This document shows positions 13,611 through 21,268 of a stretch of DNA of 25,876 bases, piece by piece. A program made the translations under genes and the position numbers. The DNA comes from an uncultured Veillonella sp. (GTDB taxonomy: Bacteria > Bacillota > Negativicutes > Veillonellales > Veillonellaceae): positions 1 through 25,876 of the forward strand of contig NZ_UQYC01000020.1 of the NCBI RefSeq assembly GCF_900545205.1, written 5' to 3'. Numbering within the stretch: position 1 is the stretch's first letter; every line of letters begins with the position of its first letter. The notes beneath the pieces were generated by a model. It was given only the letters and a program-made list of their open reading frames with translations. It made no database searches and was not told the DNA's origin.

Positions 13611-14381
13611 ATGTCTAAATCTGAATTTGCTCAAGCCTATACGGAGCGCATGTTCCCTGATATTGCAGCCCCTGCAGGTTATATCGACCCTGAGTTTGAA
13701 GTATTGTTTGATAATTTTGCCTTTGACGAAGTTATTACCGAAGAGGGTCGCAATGTGCCTGCCAAGGATCGTTTCTTGGCTATCCTTGCTACATTAGTGG
13801 GTGTATCTGCCGTCGATGAATATGCGTTGATGCTACCAGCAGCACTTAACTTTGGCTTGATTCCCGATGAAGTAATAGAGCTCCTTTATCAAGCTGTGCC
13901 ATATCTTGGCATCGGTCGTGTGCGTCCATTCTTTAAGGTCACAAATAAGATTTTTGACTATCGTGGGGAAACTGTTGTAGATCCATCTCGCAGCACAATC
14001 ACTAGTGAGTCTCGCCTTGAAAAGGGCGTTGAAAAGCAAGTTGAAATCTTTGGTGAGTCTATCCGTAATTCTTACCAAGAAGGCCCTGAAGAGACACGTC
14101 ATATCAAGAAATGGCTTGCTAATATGTTCGGTGACTACTACACTCGTAAAGGTTTAAGTGTGGCTCATCGCGAAATGATTACCTTCTGTTTCTTAGCGGC
14201 TCAAGGTGGCTGTGAACCTCAGCTGAAGGCTCACGTAGAAGGCAACTTGAACGTAGGCAACAGCAAACAATATTTGATTAACATCGCCTCCCAATGCGTG
14301 CCGTATATCGGCTACCCTCGTACATTGAATGCTCTTCGTTGCATTCAAGAAGGCTTTACTGCATGGGAAGCTAAACAATAA
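13611..14381 (+). CDS. Carboxymuconolactone decarboxylase family protein (two CMD-like halves)
   Basis: 256 residues from ATG 13611, with GGAGG at 13600-13604. There are two similar helical halves. Residues about 48-105 read RFLAILATLVGV...EYALMLPAALNFGLIPDEVIELLYQAVPYLGIGRVRPFF. Residues about 180-250 read REMITFCFLAAQGGCEPQLKAHVEGNLNVGNSKQYLINIASQCVPYIGYPRTLNAL. This is the AhpD/CMD fold. The second half keeps a Cys and a His seven residues later (GGCEPQLKAH), but there is no CxxC as in AhpD, so a peroxidase role is not assured. It is likely a cytoplasmic redox or catabolic protein of unknown substrate. It is followed 9 bases later by the M50 protease gene and probably shares its transcript. 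Confidence 0.85.
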   Translation: MSKSEFAQAYTERMFPDIAAPAGYIDPEFEVLFDNFAFDEVITEEGRNVPAKDRFLAILATLVGVSAVDEYALMLPAALNFGLIPDEVIELLYQAVPYLGIGRVRPFFKVTNKIFDYRGETVVDPSRSTITSESRLEKGVEKQVEIFGESIRNSYQEGPEETRHIKKWLANMFGDYYTRKGLSVAHREMITFCFLAAQGGCEPQLKAHVEGNLNVGNSKQYLINIASQCVPYIGYPRTLNALRCIQEGFTAWEAKQ

Positions 14382-14390
14382 AGGAGTTTT

Positions 14391-15023
14391 ATGTTATTTT
14401 CTGGTATTAGTTTAACGATGATTTTGGCGTCCATACCAGCGCTTATCATCGCAGCTGCAGGACATGAATTTGCTCATGCTAAGGTAGCTGATATGCTCGG
14501 CGATTCTACGCCACGCTCTATGGGGCGATTGACATTGAATCCCGTGGCACATCTCGATCTAATTGGCTCTATAGCCTTCCTTATCGGTGGCTTTGGATGG
14601 GCTAAGCCCGTAATGATTGATCCATCTAATTTCCGCGATCCTCGTACAGATTCAACTTTAGTATCTATTGCGGGGCCGGCATCTAATGTGTTGATGGCCT
14701 TTTTAGGCTACTTAGCTCTTCGTTTTCTTGAAAGCTATGGCTTGTTGACGAATGAATCATTAGAATTAATACTGACACTGATTGTTGTATATAATATTAA
14801 CTTTGCCATTCTTAATATGATGCCAATACCACCATTGGATGGCAGTCGTATTATTACAAGCTTATTACCTGGTAATTGGCAATTTACATTAGAACGTTTA
14901 AGCTTTGTAAGCTTGATTTTGCTGATCTTGGTACTTAATACACCAATTGCTAGTAAGATTTTCATTCCATTACAACAAACTATTTTGCAATTGTTTGAGC
15001 GTATCGTAAACGTTATTTTGTAA
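14391..15023 (+). CDS. Site-2 protease family (M50) membrane metalloprotease
   Basis: 210 residues. The zinc-binding HEFAH motif (residues 25-29) lies in the first membrane helix. The third ligand region is in NMMPIPPLDGSRI (about residues 142-154), which contains the conserved P-P-L-D-G. Four to six membrane segments are seen, including SIAFLIGGFGWAKP and VSIAGPASNVLMAFLGYLALRF, as in the short rhomboid-like M50 group without PDZ domains. It cleaves substrates inside the inner membrane; none is known here. AAAGGAGTTTT overlaps the end of the upstream gene and places the start 9 bases after it, so the two form an operon. No clear terminator follows. Confidence 0.9.
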   Translation: MLFSGISLTMILASIPALIIAAAGHEFAHAKVADMLGDSTPRSMGRLTLNPVAHLDLIGSIAFLIGGFGWAKPVMIDPSNFRDPRTDSTLVSIAGPASNVLMAFLGYLALRFLESYGLLTNESLELILTLIVVYNINFAILNMMPIPPLDGSRIITSLLPGNWQFTLERLSFVSLILLILVLNTPIASKIFIPLQQTILQLFERIVNVIL

Positions 15024-15074
15024 GCGTTATATGGTAAGGACTTTAGTTCATCTTCCTCACTATATTAAAAAGTA

Positions 15075-15103
15075 TCGATATAATTCGATAAGTATGATAT
15101 ACT
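15075..15103 (+). promoter_or_regulatory. Putative promoter of the BFD-like gene
   Basis: TCGATA (15075-15080), 17 bases, TATACT (15098-15103). The start near 15110 would leave a long leader of about 160 bases. TCGATATA occurs twice around it (about 15075 and 15126). Confidence 0.45.
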
Positions 15104-15268
15104 AAGTATAGAAATCGTAAATTTTCGATATATTGGTGTTTCAGGTATCGCTAGACACGATTGATATAGCAGTTTTATCTACTATTTTGATATGTCTATG
15201 GATACATCAAATTGAAACTTTCAATTAATACAGATATAGATATTCAAGTGAATAGAAGAGGAATACAT

Positions 15269-15502
15269 ATGGATTTTGAAGAAAACCAAGTGCCAGAGGC
15301 GATTCTGGACAAGCTTACAAAGGTGTGTACATGCCGTAGCATTACACGTAAAACGATTAAGGAAGCCATTTTGAATGGTGCTCATACATTTCCTGAGGTA
15401 AAAGAAGCAACACGTGCCGGCACAGGTGCTTGCGGTGGTAAAGGCTGTGGCCCTCGCATCGTAAAGCTCTTAGCAGAAATGAAAGAGCAAGGTAAAATTT
15501 AA
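15269..15502 (+). CDS. BFD-type [2Fe-2S] protein
   Basis: 77 residues from ATG 15269, with AGAGGA before it. An upstream in-frame TTG at 15212 has no ribosome binding site. The cysteine pattern C20-T-C22 ... C55-x4-C60 (VCTCRSITRKTIKEAILNGAHTF ... GTGACGGKGCGPRI) is the signature of the BFD-like [2Fe-2S] fold found in bacterioferritin-associated ferredoxin and as a domain of NirB and other reductases. Stand-alone forms pass electrons, for instance to release iron from ferritin. Its placement in a redox/ferritin-like neighbourhood fits such a role, but the partner is unknown. The stop codon lies in the first unit of a 17-bp tandem repeat. Confidence 0.88.
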   Translation: MDFEENQVPEAILDKLTKVCTCRSITRKTIKEAILNGAHTFPEVKEATRAGTGACGGKGCGPRIVKLLAEMKEQGKI

Positions 15503-15560
15503 AACTAAGCAAAATTTAAAACTAAGTAAAATTTAAGATTAAGCAACAGTTAAGCGTAAG
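15493..15560. repeat. Four tandem 17-bp repeats at the end of the BFD-like gene
   Basis: Units 15493-15509, 15510-15526, 15527-15543 and 15544-15560. The first two are TAAAATTTAAAACTAAG and the same with C at position 1. The third and fourth diverge, and all end in TAAG. The array starts inside the last codons of the gene and carries its TAA. Confidence 0.8.
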
Positions 15561-15579
15561 TTTGACCTTAACTTATATA

Positions 15580-15640
15580 AAGACTATTATTTCGAACCAA
15601 TACGGTATATATTCGTAGGTTTTGGGTAATAGTCTTTTTT
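15580..15640 (+). terminator. Long hairpin terminator after the BFD-like gene
   Basis: AAGACTATTA (15580-15589) pairs with TAATAGTCTT (15627-15636), followed by TTTT. The inner part contains further short pairings (CGAACC/GGTTTTG-like). The layout of a short strong lower stem with a long insert recalls the terminator at 6335-6404. Confidence 0.7.
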
Positions 15641-15671
15641 GCGCTATCGATTCACGAGATGTATTGGCGTT

Positions 15672-15700
15672 TTGGGGTTGTCTTTATTATTTGATATACT
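15672..15700 (+). promoter_or_regulatory. Putative promoter of the GH3 lipoprotein gene
   Basis: TTGGGG (15672-15677), 17 bases, TATACT (15695-15700). The leader is about 30 bases. The -35 matches only TTG. Confidence 0.45.
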
Positions 15701-15735
15701 ATACATAATACTTTTTAGAGATTTTGGAGGTATAT

Positions 15736-16884
15736 ATGTTTCGACGTATCGTAGCGGCTACGATGATTGGCGCATTGGCGCTTACAACGGGCTGCGGTTT
15801 ACATAATCCATTTACTTCTAAAGCAGAGCCTGTAACCTATGAATCTGTGGCACAGAGCGAGCTTTCACCAGAGGAAAAGGTGGATAAATTAGTAGCTAAT
15901 ATGTCTGATGCAGACAAGGTGGGCCAATTGTTGATGATTGGCATCCATGGCAAGACCTTGAACGATGATGCGAAGTTTATGCTCAATGAGTACCGCGTGG
16001 GCGGCATCATCTTGTTTGACCGCAATATGGAGTCCAAGGATCAAGTGAAATCGCTCATTACAGATATTAATAAAACTGGTAAAAGTGCCGGTTTAACACC
16101 ATTGTTCATCGGCATCGACCAAGAGGGGGGCGCGGTGGCGCGCATGGAGGATCAGCTCATCAAGGTTCCTCCTGCAGAAGAATTAGGTAAGGAGCCTATT
16201 GAACAAGCGGTATCCTTGGCCAAACAGTCTGGCACGGAACTTAAAGACTTGGGATTCAACATTAATTTTGCTCCTGTAGCGGACTTGGGATTAACCTATG
16301 GCCGTTCCTTTAGTACGAACCCTGATGAGGTCGTACGCTATGCCAGTGCAGTAGGCAAGGCCTATGATGAAGCGGGCTTGTGGTATTCTTACAAACACTT
16401 CCCAGGTATTGGTAAAACGGATGTCGATTTACATGCTGATACCAGTGTTGTGCCAGTGTCTAAAGAGACATTGTTGAATGAAGATACAAAGGTATTTGTA
16501 GACCTCATTAAGCAGTCTAAACCGAATACATATGCAATTATGGTGTCTCATGCGATGTATCCTCAAATCGATCCAGACCATCCATCTAGTCTATCTAAAG
16601 CTATCATTACAGACTGGTTGCGCAAGGATATGGGCTATAACGGCGTTGTCGTAACGGATGATATGGATATGGGCGCTCTTGCAAAACACTACACCTTTGG
16701 CGATATGGCGGTTCAATCTATCTTGGCTGGCAGCGATATCTTGCTCGTATGCCACGAGTACGAACACATGCAAGAGGCGTACAATGGCCTTATGAAAGCT
16801 GTAAAAGACGGCCAAATCTCCAAAGAACGACTCGATGAATCTGTGAAACGAATCTTGCTTATGAAGATAACTAAAATTTCTTAG
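15736..16884 (+). CDS. Glycoside hydrolase family 3 lipoprotein (NagZ-like beta-N-acetylhexosaminidase)
   Basis: 382 residues from ATG 15736, with TTGGAGG upstream. The N-terminus MFRRIVAATMIGALALTTGC is a lipoprotein signal ending in the lipobox LTTG-C20, so it is anchored to a membrane outside the cytoplasm. GH3 motifs are complete: GIDQEGGAVARM, INFAPVADLG, KHFPGIGKTDVDLHADT (the Asp/His general acid loop typical of NagZ), IMVSHAMYPQID and VVVTDDMDMGAL (the nucleophile Asp). NagZ releases N-acetylglucosamine from muropeptides. A lipid-anchored form would act on wall fragments in the periplasm, not in the cytosolic recycling route. No strong terminator is seen after it. Confidence 0.92.
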   Translation: MFRRIVAATMIGALALTTGCGLHNPFTSKAEPVTYESVAQSELSPEEKVDKLVANMSDADKVGQLLMIGIHGKTLNDDAKFMLNEYRVGGIILFDRNMESKDQVKSLITDINKTGKSAGLTPLFIGIDQEGGAVARMEDQLIKVPPAEELGKEPIEQAVSLAKQSGTELKDLGFNINFAPVADLGLTYGRSFSTNPDEVVRYASAVGKAYDEAGLWYSYKHFPGIGKTDVDLHADTSVVPVSKETLLNEDTKVFVDLIKQSKPNTYAIMVSHAMYPQIDPDHPSSLSKAIITDWLRKDMGYNGVVVTDDMDMGALAKHYTFGDMAVQSILAGSDILLVCHEYEHMQEAYNGLMKAVKDGQISKERLDESVKRILLMKITKIS

Positions 16885-16969
16885 ACTATTTGTTTTTGTT
16901 GGCAGGAATTAATTAATCATATAACGAATATAGAAAGTGGAAGTACTATTCATTGAAATCGCATCTGAG

Positions 16970-16999
16970 TTGACACTCAAGGGAGAACTTTGTTATAGT
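16970..16999 (+). promoter_or_regulatory. Strong promoter of the structured RNA before the Abi-like remnant
   Basis: TTGACA (16970-16975), then TATAGT (16994-16999) 18 bases later (TTATAG with 17). Transcription would start near 17005, exactly at the first stem of the RNA. Confidence 0.75.
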
Positions 17000-17004
17000 T
17001 ATTA

Positions 17005-17075
17005 CACAGAGAAACTGTGCGAAGCTTACGGGCAACGTACAACGCTCGTCGACTCAAGGGTCGGCGAGCTTTTTT
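17005..17075 (+). ncRNA. Structured small RNA, three stems ending in a terminator (abiF-RNA-like)
   Basis: Stem 1 is CACAG-AGAAA-CTGTG (17005-17019). Stem 2 is TACG-GGCAA-CGTA (17027-17039). Stem 3 is GCTCGTCGAC (17044-17053) with GTCGGCGAGC (17060-17069), then TTTTTT. The promoter immediately upstream defines the 5' end and the T-tract the 3' end, giving about 71 nt. It directly precedes a short open frame resembling the N-terminus of Abi_2/AbiF proteins. A structured RNA upstream of abiF genes is known from comparative studies (the abiF RNA motif), and I infer a match by position and plan only, not by sequence comparison. Confidence 0.65.
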
Positions 17076-17092
17076 GTTTGTAGGAGGGACTT

Positions 17093-17167
17093 ATGTCTAA
17101 GCCGTTTAAGTCTTTAGATTCCCTATTACGCTTGATGAGAAAACGAAATATTACAATGATTATATAG
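17093..17167 (+). pseudogene. 24-codon remnant of an Abi-like (Abi_2/AbiF-type) gene
   Basis: The frame ATG 17093 to TAG 17165-17167 encodes MSKPFKSLDSLLRLMRKRN plus ITMII. GGAGGGAC gives it an excellent ribosome binding site. Abi_2/AbiD/AbiF proteins begin with a similar K-P-F-K-[ST]-[ILY]-[DE]-x2-[IL]-x-[LI]-[LM]-x-x-R-[GN] segment, and this stops just where their chain would go on. The rest (usually 250-350 residues) is missing: a terminator stands at 17199-17250 only 32 bases later. It is most likely a deletion remnant of a phage-defence or toxin-antitoxin-like gene. It could alternatively be a genuine 24-residue peptide. Confidence 0.55.
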
Positions 17168-17198
17168 TGTATACATAACACAGCTTCAAGGATTTTAA

Positions 17199-17250
17199 TA
17201 AACCGATAGAGAATTACTTAGTATAGTTATTCTCTATCGGTTTATTTTTT
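17199..17250 (+). terminator. Strong terminator after the Abi-like remnant
   Basis: TAAACCGATAGAGAAT (17199-17214) pairs perfectly with ATTCTCTATCGGTTTA (17229-17244), followed by TTTTTT. It may have been the terminator of the original full-length gene. Confidence 0.9.
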
Positions 17251-17271
17251 ATTCGTTAGGAGTGATTGTAT

Positions 17272-18423
17272 ATGGCTCGGAGAATTATGTTGAACGGCAC
17301 GTCCTATTTTGGACAAGGGGCGATTCAGGAGATTGTGAACGAAATTAAGAATCGCCATTTTAAAAAGGTCCTCGTTACGTCTACACCTGATCTATTTGAG
17401 TTTAAGGTGGCTACAAAGGTAACAGACCTACTTGATGCGGCAGGCATTGCTTACGATGTATATGATAATATCAAGCCAAATCCAACCATTGAAAACGTAA
17501 CATCTGGTGTGGCTGCTTGTAAGGCGGCAGGTGCTGAAGCTATCGTTGCTGTAGGCGGTGGCAGTGCTATTGATACAAGTAAAGCTATTGCTACGATTAT
17601 TACAAATCCTGAGTTCAGTGATGTGCGTAGCCTTGAAGGTTTGGCACCTACAAAACATCCATGCTTGCCGATTATAGCTGTGTCTACCACATCTGGTACG
17701 GCTGCAGAGGTTACGATTAACTACGTTATTACAGACGTTGAAAAGAATCGTAAATTCGTATGTGTTGACCCTCATGACATCCCAATCGTAGCCATCGTGG
17801 ATCCTGATATGTCCGCATCGATGCCAACTGGTCTTTGCGCATCTACCGGTATGGATGCCCTCGTTCATGCCGTAGAAGGTTACATTACTAAAGGTGCATG
17901 GGAACTTACGGATATGCTTCATTTGAAAGCCATTGAAATCATTGGTCGTTCCTTACGTAGCGCCGTAGCTGGTGACTTCGCAGGTCGTGAAGCTATGTCC
18001 CTTGGTCAATATATTGCAGGTATGGGCTTCTCCAACGTAGGCCTTGGTATTGTTCACTCCATGGCACATCCATTGAGTGCTGTATACGATATCCCACATG
18101 GTAAAGCGTGTGCCATGCTGTTAACAGCAGTATTGAAATTCAACGCCCCTGCAACAGGTGAAAAATATCGTGAAATTGCTCGCGTTATGGGCGTTCCTGA
18201 TGTAGACGGCATGGATCAAGAAACATATCGTCAAGCTGCTATCGATGTGATCCAAAAACTAGCTGATGATGTAGGCATTCCTAAATCCCTTAGCGAAGCT
18301 GGCGTGAAACGGGAAGATATTCCATTCCTCGCTGAATCTGCTTTCAACGATGCATGTACACCTGGTAACCCAAGAGATGCATCTATGGAAGAAATCATCG
18401 GTATCTATGAATCCATATTCTAA
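17272..18423 (+). CDS. Iron-containing alcohol dehydrogenase
   Basis: 383 residues from ATG 17272, with TTAGGAGTG upstream. This is a group III NAD(P)-dependent dehydrogenase. The nucleotide-binding GGGSAIDTSKAIA (about residues 95-107), STTSGTAAEVT (about 139-149), the metal ligands Asp and His in VDPDMSAS...GMDALVHAVEGYIT, and His in SMAHPLSAVYDIPHGKACAMLL are all present. The C-terminal AFNDACTPGNPRDAS is typical of the FucO/1,3-propanediol dehydrogenase branch. It probably reduces an aldehyde to an alcohol or the reverse during fermentation; the substrate cannot be deduced. It has its own terminator-bounded region. Full length for the family. Confidence 0.93.
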   Translation: MARRIMLNGTSYFGQGAIQEIVNEIKNRHFKKVLVTSTPDLFEFKVATKVTDLLDAAGIAYDVYDNIKPNPTIENVTSGVAACKAAGAEAIVAVGGGSAIDTSKAIATIITNPEFSDVRSLEGLAPTKHPCLPIIAVSTTSGTAAEVTINYVITDVEKNRKFVCVDPHDIPIVAIVDPDMSASMPTGLCASTGMDALVHAVEGYITKGAWELTDMLHLKAIEIIGRSLRSAVAGDFAGREAMSLGQYIAGMGFSNVGLGIVHSMAHPLSAVYDIPHGKACAMLLTAVLKFNAPATGEKYREIARVMGVPDVDGMDQETYRQAAIDVIQKLADDVGIPKSLSEAGVKREDIPFLAESAFNDACTPGNPRDASMEEIIGIYESIF

Positions 18424-18491
18424 GGAATTTTAGAATTTGATAGCATATAGTGTTTCATGATGTATAGGATTTAATACTATACTATGGTATC

Positions 18492-18546
18492 AATATTTAG
18501 ACTAGTCTAAATATTTTGCTAGTCTAAATAATCTAATAGTCTAAAT
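18492..18546. repeat. 24-bp perfect palindrome followed by 17-bp spaced direct repeats
   Basis: 18492-18515 is a perfect palindrome centred on ACTAGT. Its right half contains TAGTCTAAAT (18503-18512), which recurs at 18520-18529 and 18537-18546, each 17 bases apart. It lies in the 455-base gap between the alcohol dehydrogenase and the ClC gene. It could be a multi-site operator (iterons) or slippage-made repeats. Confidence 0.7.
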
Positions 18547-18586
18547 GATGCCTAGCTCTATCCCTAAGAACTTTACATCTTTAGAA

Positions 18587-18623
18587 TCTTTACATATTTC
18601 AGATGCCTCCGAATATGTAAAGA
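18587..18623. other. 12-bp inverted repeat with 13-base loop
   Basis: TCTTTACATATT (18587-18598) is the reverse complement of AATATGTAAAGA (18612-18623). There is no T-tract, so it is a leader hairpin, a protein site or a terminator relic. The gap has no supported gene. Confidence 0.5.
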
Positions 18624-18652
18624 AAATACATTTACACACTTGCTTAACAAAA

Positions 18653-18680
18653 CTAGCCATCTCGTTCTAGAGGTGGCTAG
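18653..18680. terminator. Terminator-like hairpin in the adh-ClC gap
   Basis: CTAGCCA (18653-18659) pairs with TGGCTAG (18674-18680), with an inner TCT/AGA. The plus-strand tail (CTTTGCGTTT) is weak. The minus-strand tail has TTTTG. It probably ends transcription from upstream, but this is not certain. Confidence 0.4.
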
Positions 18681-18769
18681 CTTTGCGTTTGAAGTCCTAT
18701 GGAATGTCTTATGACTCGAAATTTTAATTTCGCATTTAGTGAGATAGCTGTTTGATACGTAATCCTTTC

Positions 18770-18798
18770 TTGAAAATGGTGGTTTACATAAGTATACT
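18770..18798 (+). promoter_or_regulatory. Promoter of the ClC-TauE unit
   Basis: TTGAAA (18770-18775), 17 bases, TATACT (18793-18798). The leader is about 75 bases. It is a good sigma-70-type match. Confidence 0.75.
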
Positions 18799-18878
18799 AA
18801 GGATATGAATACATAGTTCGGTTGTATATATGTTATTAGATAATAAATCAGATTTGGTCAGTGCTAAGGAGGAATGTT

Positions 18879-20429
18879 ATGAAGCTATGGAAATTTAATA
18901 AGCGAAGTTCTACCTTAGCAGATATGTCCATGAATCGTATGTTGTTGACGGAGCTCATTGCGAAGGGCGCTCTTGTGGGCGTGATTGCAGGCTTTTGTGG
19001 TGCTACATATCGCTATTTGATCCTTGAATCTGAGCATATTCGCTGGCATTTGATGGATGGCATTACCCTAGAATGGGCCATAGGATGGCTTGTGATGATG
19101 GTCATCTTTGCTTTTATCGTAGATCGATTGCTCGCGTGGGCTCCATTATCTGGTGGTTCTGGTATTCCTCAAATCGAAGGGGAAATGCTAGGCCTCTTTG
19201 ATATGAAGCCGTATCGGACGCTAGCTTCCAAGATGATTGGTGGCGTGTTGACTGGTTTTGCCGGCTTCTCTGTAGGTCGTGAAGGTCCAGCCGTACAAAT
19301 TGGTGGCTCTGCCGGCAAGATTGTGTCCTATTGGATGAATTCAGGGCTGCGTGAGCAGCGCATCTTGACCTCTGCTGGGGCAGGGGCAGGCTTAACGGCT
19401 GCATTTAGTGCACCCGTATCGGGGGCTATGTTCGTCTTTGAAGAGGTCCATAAAAGCTTCTATCCGTACCTCGTTGTGCCTACTTTCGTGGCTACCTTAA
19501 TTTCTAACTATATTACGGTTAGTATCTTCGGCCTCGAACCGGCCCTTGGATTTTCGGTGACCTCCGGTGTACCTCTTGAGTACTTCCCAGTCCTTCTTAT
19601 GGTTGGCGTTATCATGGGTCTCTGTGGGGTGTTCTTCTGTCGCATGATCTTTGCATTTAAGAAGTTCTTTGAATGGCTTAAATGCTCTCGGTTCTTGAAA
19701 TTAGCCCTTACCTTTGTGACTGTGGCCGTCATCGGCTTTGATTCTCAGCTCCTCTTAGGTGGTGGCAATGATTTAGTTGGTCATCTTGCTTTTCAATCTC
19801 ATGGTGTCCTGCTTCTAGGGGGCATCGTATTAGGCAAGATTTTGCTTACCACCTTCTGCTATGGCAGTGGTGCGCAAGGCGGTATATTCTTGCCCATGCT
19901 CGTTATAGGGGCTTCAGCAGGGGCCTTTTGTGAAAGCTTACTTTCATCTGTGGGCATTATTTCTCCTGATTTTGTACCACAATTTGTTATTTGCGCTATG
20001 GGCGGTATGTTAGCAGCGGCTATGCGGACTCCAATTTTGGCGATTTTGCTCGTTCTTGAAATGACGAATAGTTTCTCCAATATTTACGCCATCGGCATTG
20101 TTACACTGGTGGCCTACCTTGTGGCAGAACTATTAAAAGAACCACCTATTTACGATTCCTTATTACAAGCTATGAGTGGTCAAAACAATTTAGAATCTGT
20201 ACAAACCTTCTTCCAAACGAAGGTACCTGTAGTAGCGAATTATACAGATGTACAATTACAAGACTTGGCCTTGCCAGATGGGACACTTATCGTAAGTATT
20301 CGTCGCAATGGAACATACATTGTGCCGTTAGGGGATGTAAAACTTGAACCAGGTGACGAACTACAAGTCTCTTGTGAACGAGGACGATTAAAAGCAGCGA
20401 AAGAATTTTTCCAATCGAATCAGATATAG
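18879..20429 (+). CDS. ClC-family chloride channel/antiporter with C-terminal RCK_C (TrkA-C) domain
   Basis: 516 residues from ATG 18879, with AAGGAGG at 18866-18872 (an in-frame GTG at 18861 precedes it and is rejected). The ion path motifs are GSGIP (93-97), GREGPAVQ (133-140, with the gating Glu135) and SAPVSGAMFVFEEV (about 177-190, with the internal proton glutamate). GSGAQGGIFLPMLVIGASAGAF follows later, giving the full ClC set. With both glutamates it is more likely a Cl-/H+ antiporter than a pure channel. The last 75 residues (VANYTDVQLQDLALPDGTLIVSIRRNG...GDELQVSCERGRL) form a TrkA-C domain, which often senses small ligands. It is inner-membrane and co-transcribed with the TauE/SafE gene 40 bases downstream. 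Confidence 0.92.
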   Translation: MKLWKFNKRSSTLADMSMNRMLLTELIAKGALVGVIAGFCGATYRYLILESEHIRWHLMDGITLEWAIGWLVMMVIFAFIVDRLLAWAPLSGGSGIPQIEGEMLGLFDMKPYRTLASKMIGGVLTGFAGFSVGREGPAVQIGGSAGKIVSYWMNSGLREQRILTSAGAGAGLTAAFSAPVSGAMFVFEEVHKSFYPYLVVPTFVATLISNYITVSIFGLEPALGFSVTSGVPLEYFPVLLMVGVIMGLCGVFFCRMIFAFKKFFEWLKCSRFLKLALTFVTVAVIGFDSQLLLGGGNDLVGHLAFQSHGVLLLGGIVLGKILLTTFCYGSGAQGGIFLPMLVIGASAGAFCESLLSSVGIISPDFVPQFVICAMGGMLAAAMRTPILAILLVLEMTNSFSNIYAIGIVTLVAYLVAELLKEPPIYDSLLQAMSGQNNLESVQTFFQTKVPVVANYTDVQLQDLALPDGTLIVSIRRNGTYIVPLGDVKLEPGDELQVSCERGRLKAAKEFFQSNQI

Positions 20430-20469
20430 CAAAGAGCTTTTTCCAATCTAAGTAAAGGGAGGCCTTATT

Positions 20470-21264
20470 ATGTTGGATAATATTATAGTATTTTATATAT
20501 TCTTTACCATAGTTGGCTTTTTAGCCGCTATGCTAGGCACTATCATCGGTGCCGGAGGGGGCCTTGTATTTGTGCCTCTCTTTATTTATTGGTTCCCTGA
20601 GTGGTCTCCGTCTATGATTGTAGGGACATCGCTATTTTCTGTTATGTGTAATGCCATTTCTGGGTCCATTGCCTATATTAAACAGAAAAAGGTACTCATT
20701 AGCGCGGCTATTGTATTTAGTTTAGCGACTTTACCAGGTGCTATCTTAGGTGCTCAAATGTCTGGTTGGTTCTCTGGTAAAGGCTTTATGTTTGCCTTTG
20801 GGTGCTTTATGCTCTGTGCTTCTGGTTTGATTGGGTTTAAGAATTTCCGCAAAGGGGAGCGGAAGGAAGAAAGCCTTACCCTTGATCAGCTAACCTATAG
20901 CAAGCCTATCGGTATTAGTATTAGCTTCTTTGTAGGATTTATCTCCAGTATCTTTGGTATCGGTGGTGGTCTCATCCATGTGCCTGCCTTGATTTATCTC
21001 ATGGGCTTCCCAACCCATATGGCTACAGCTACGAGCCAATCTATCCTTGCTGTATCTACAACGATAGGTGTTGTAACACATTTAATGGAAAATCATATTG
21101 TATTTAGTATTGCTATTCCTACAAGTATTGGTGCCGTTTTTGGTGCCCAAGCAGGGGCGCGCATCGCTAAACGTTTGAAAGCAAAATCTATCCTTGCCCT
21201 CATGAGTGTAGCCGTCTTTGCATTGGCAGTACGCCTTATTCTTAAATCTGGTATTATTGGATAA
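20470..21264 (+). CDS. TauE/SafE family sulfite/anion exporter-like membrane protein
   Basis: 264 residues with about eight hydrophobic segments in two related halves. Each half has a G-rich motif: GFLAAMLGTIIGAGGGLVFVP near residue 17 and GFISSIFGIGGGLIHVPALI near residue 156. These repeats (family TauE/SafE, DUF81) characterise exporters of sulfite, sulfoacetate or other small anions in the inner membrane, but the substrate is not known here. AAAGGGAGG stands at 20454-20462 before the ATG. It is second in the transcript with the ClC gene, hinting at linked anion handling. Terminator at 21269-21317. Confidence 0.92.
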   Translation: MLDNIIVFYIFFTIVGFLAAMLGTIIGAGGGLVFVPLFIYWFPEWSPSMIVGTSLFSVMCNAISGSIAYIKQKKVLISAAIVFSLATLPGAILGAQMSGWFSGKGFMFAFGCFMLCASGLIGFKNFRKGERKEESLTLDQLTYSKPIGISISFFVGFISSIFGIGGGLIHVPALIYLMGFPTHMATATSQSILAVSTTIGVVTHLMENHIVFSIAIPTSIGAVFGAQAGARIAKRLKAKSILALMSVAVFALAVRLILKSGIIG

Positions 21265-21268
21265 TAGA

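Noticed and set aside
15493..15560. Possible CRISPR or iteron origin from the 17-bp repeats
   Set aside because: The repeats are directly abutting with no spacers, they decay outward, and there is no replication gene nearby.
17428..17922. A 164-codon open frame on the minus strand
   Set aside because: It lies wholly inside the alcohol dehydrogenase gene, is rich in Cys, His and Arg as typical of antisense frames, and has no ribosome binding site.
18548..18670. A 40-codon open frame (MPSSIPKNFTSLES...) in the adh-ClC gap
   Set aside because: It has no ribosome binding site and overlaps the 12-bp inverted repeat and the terminator-like hairpin. Such a length is expected by chance.
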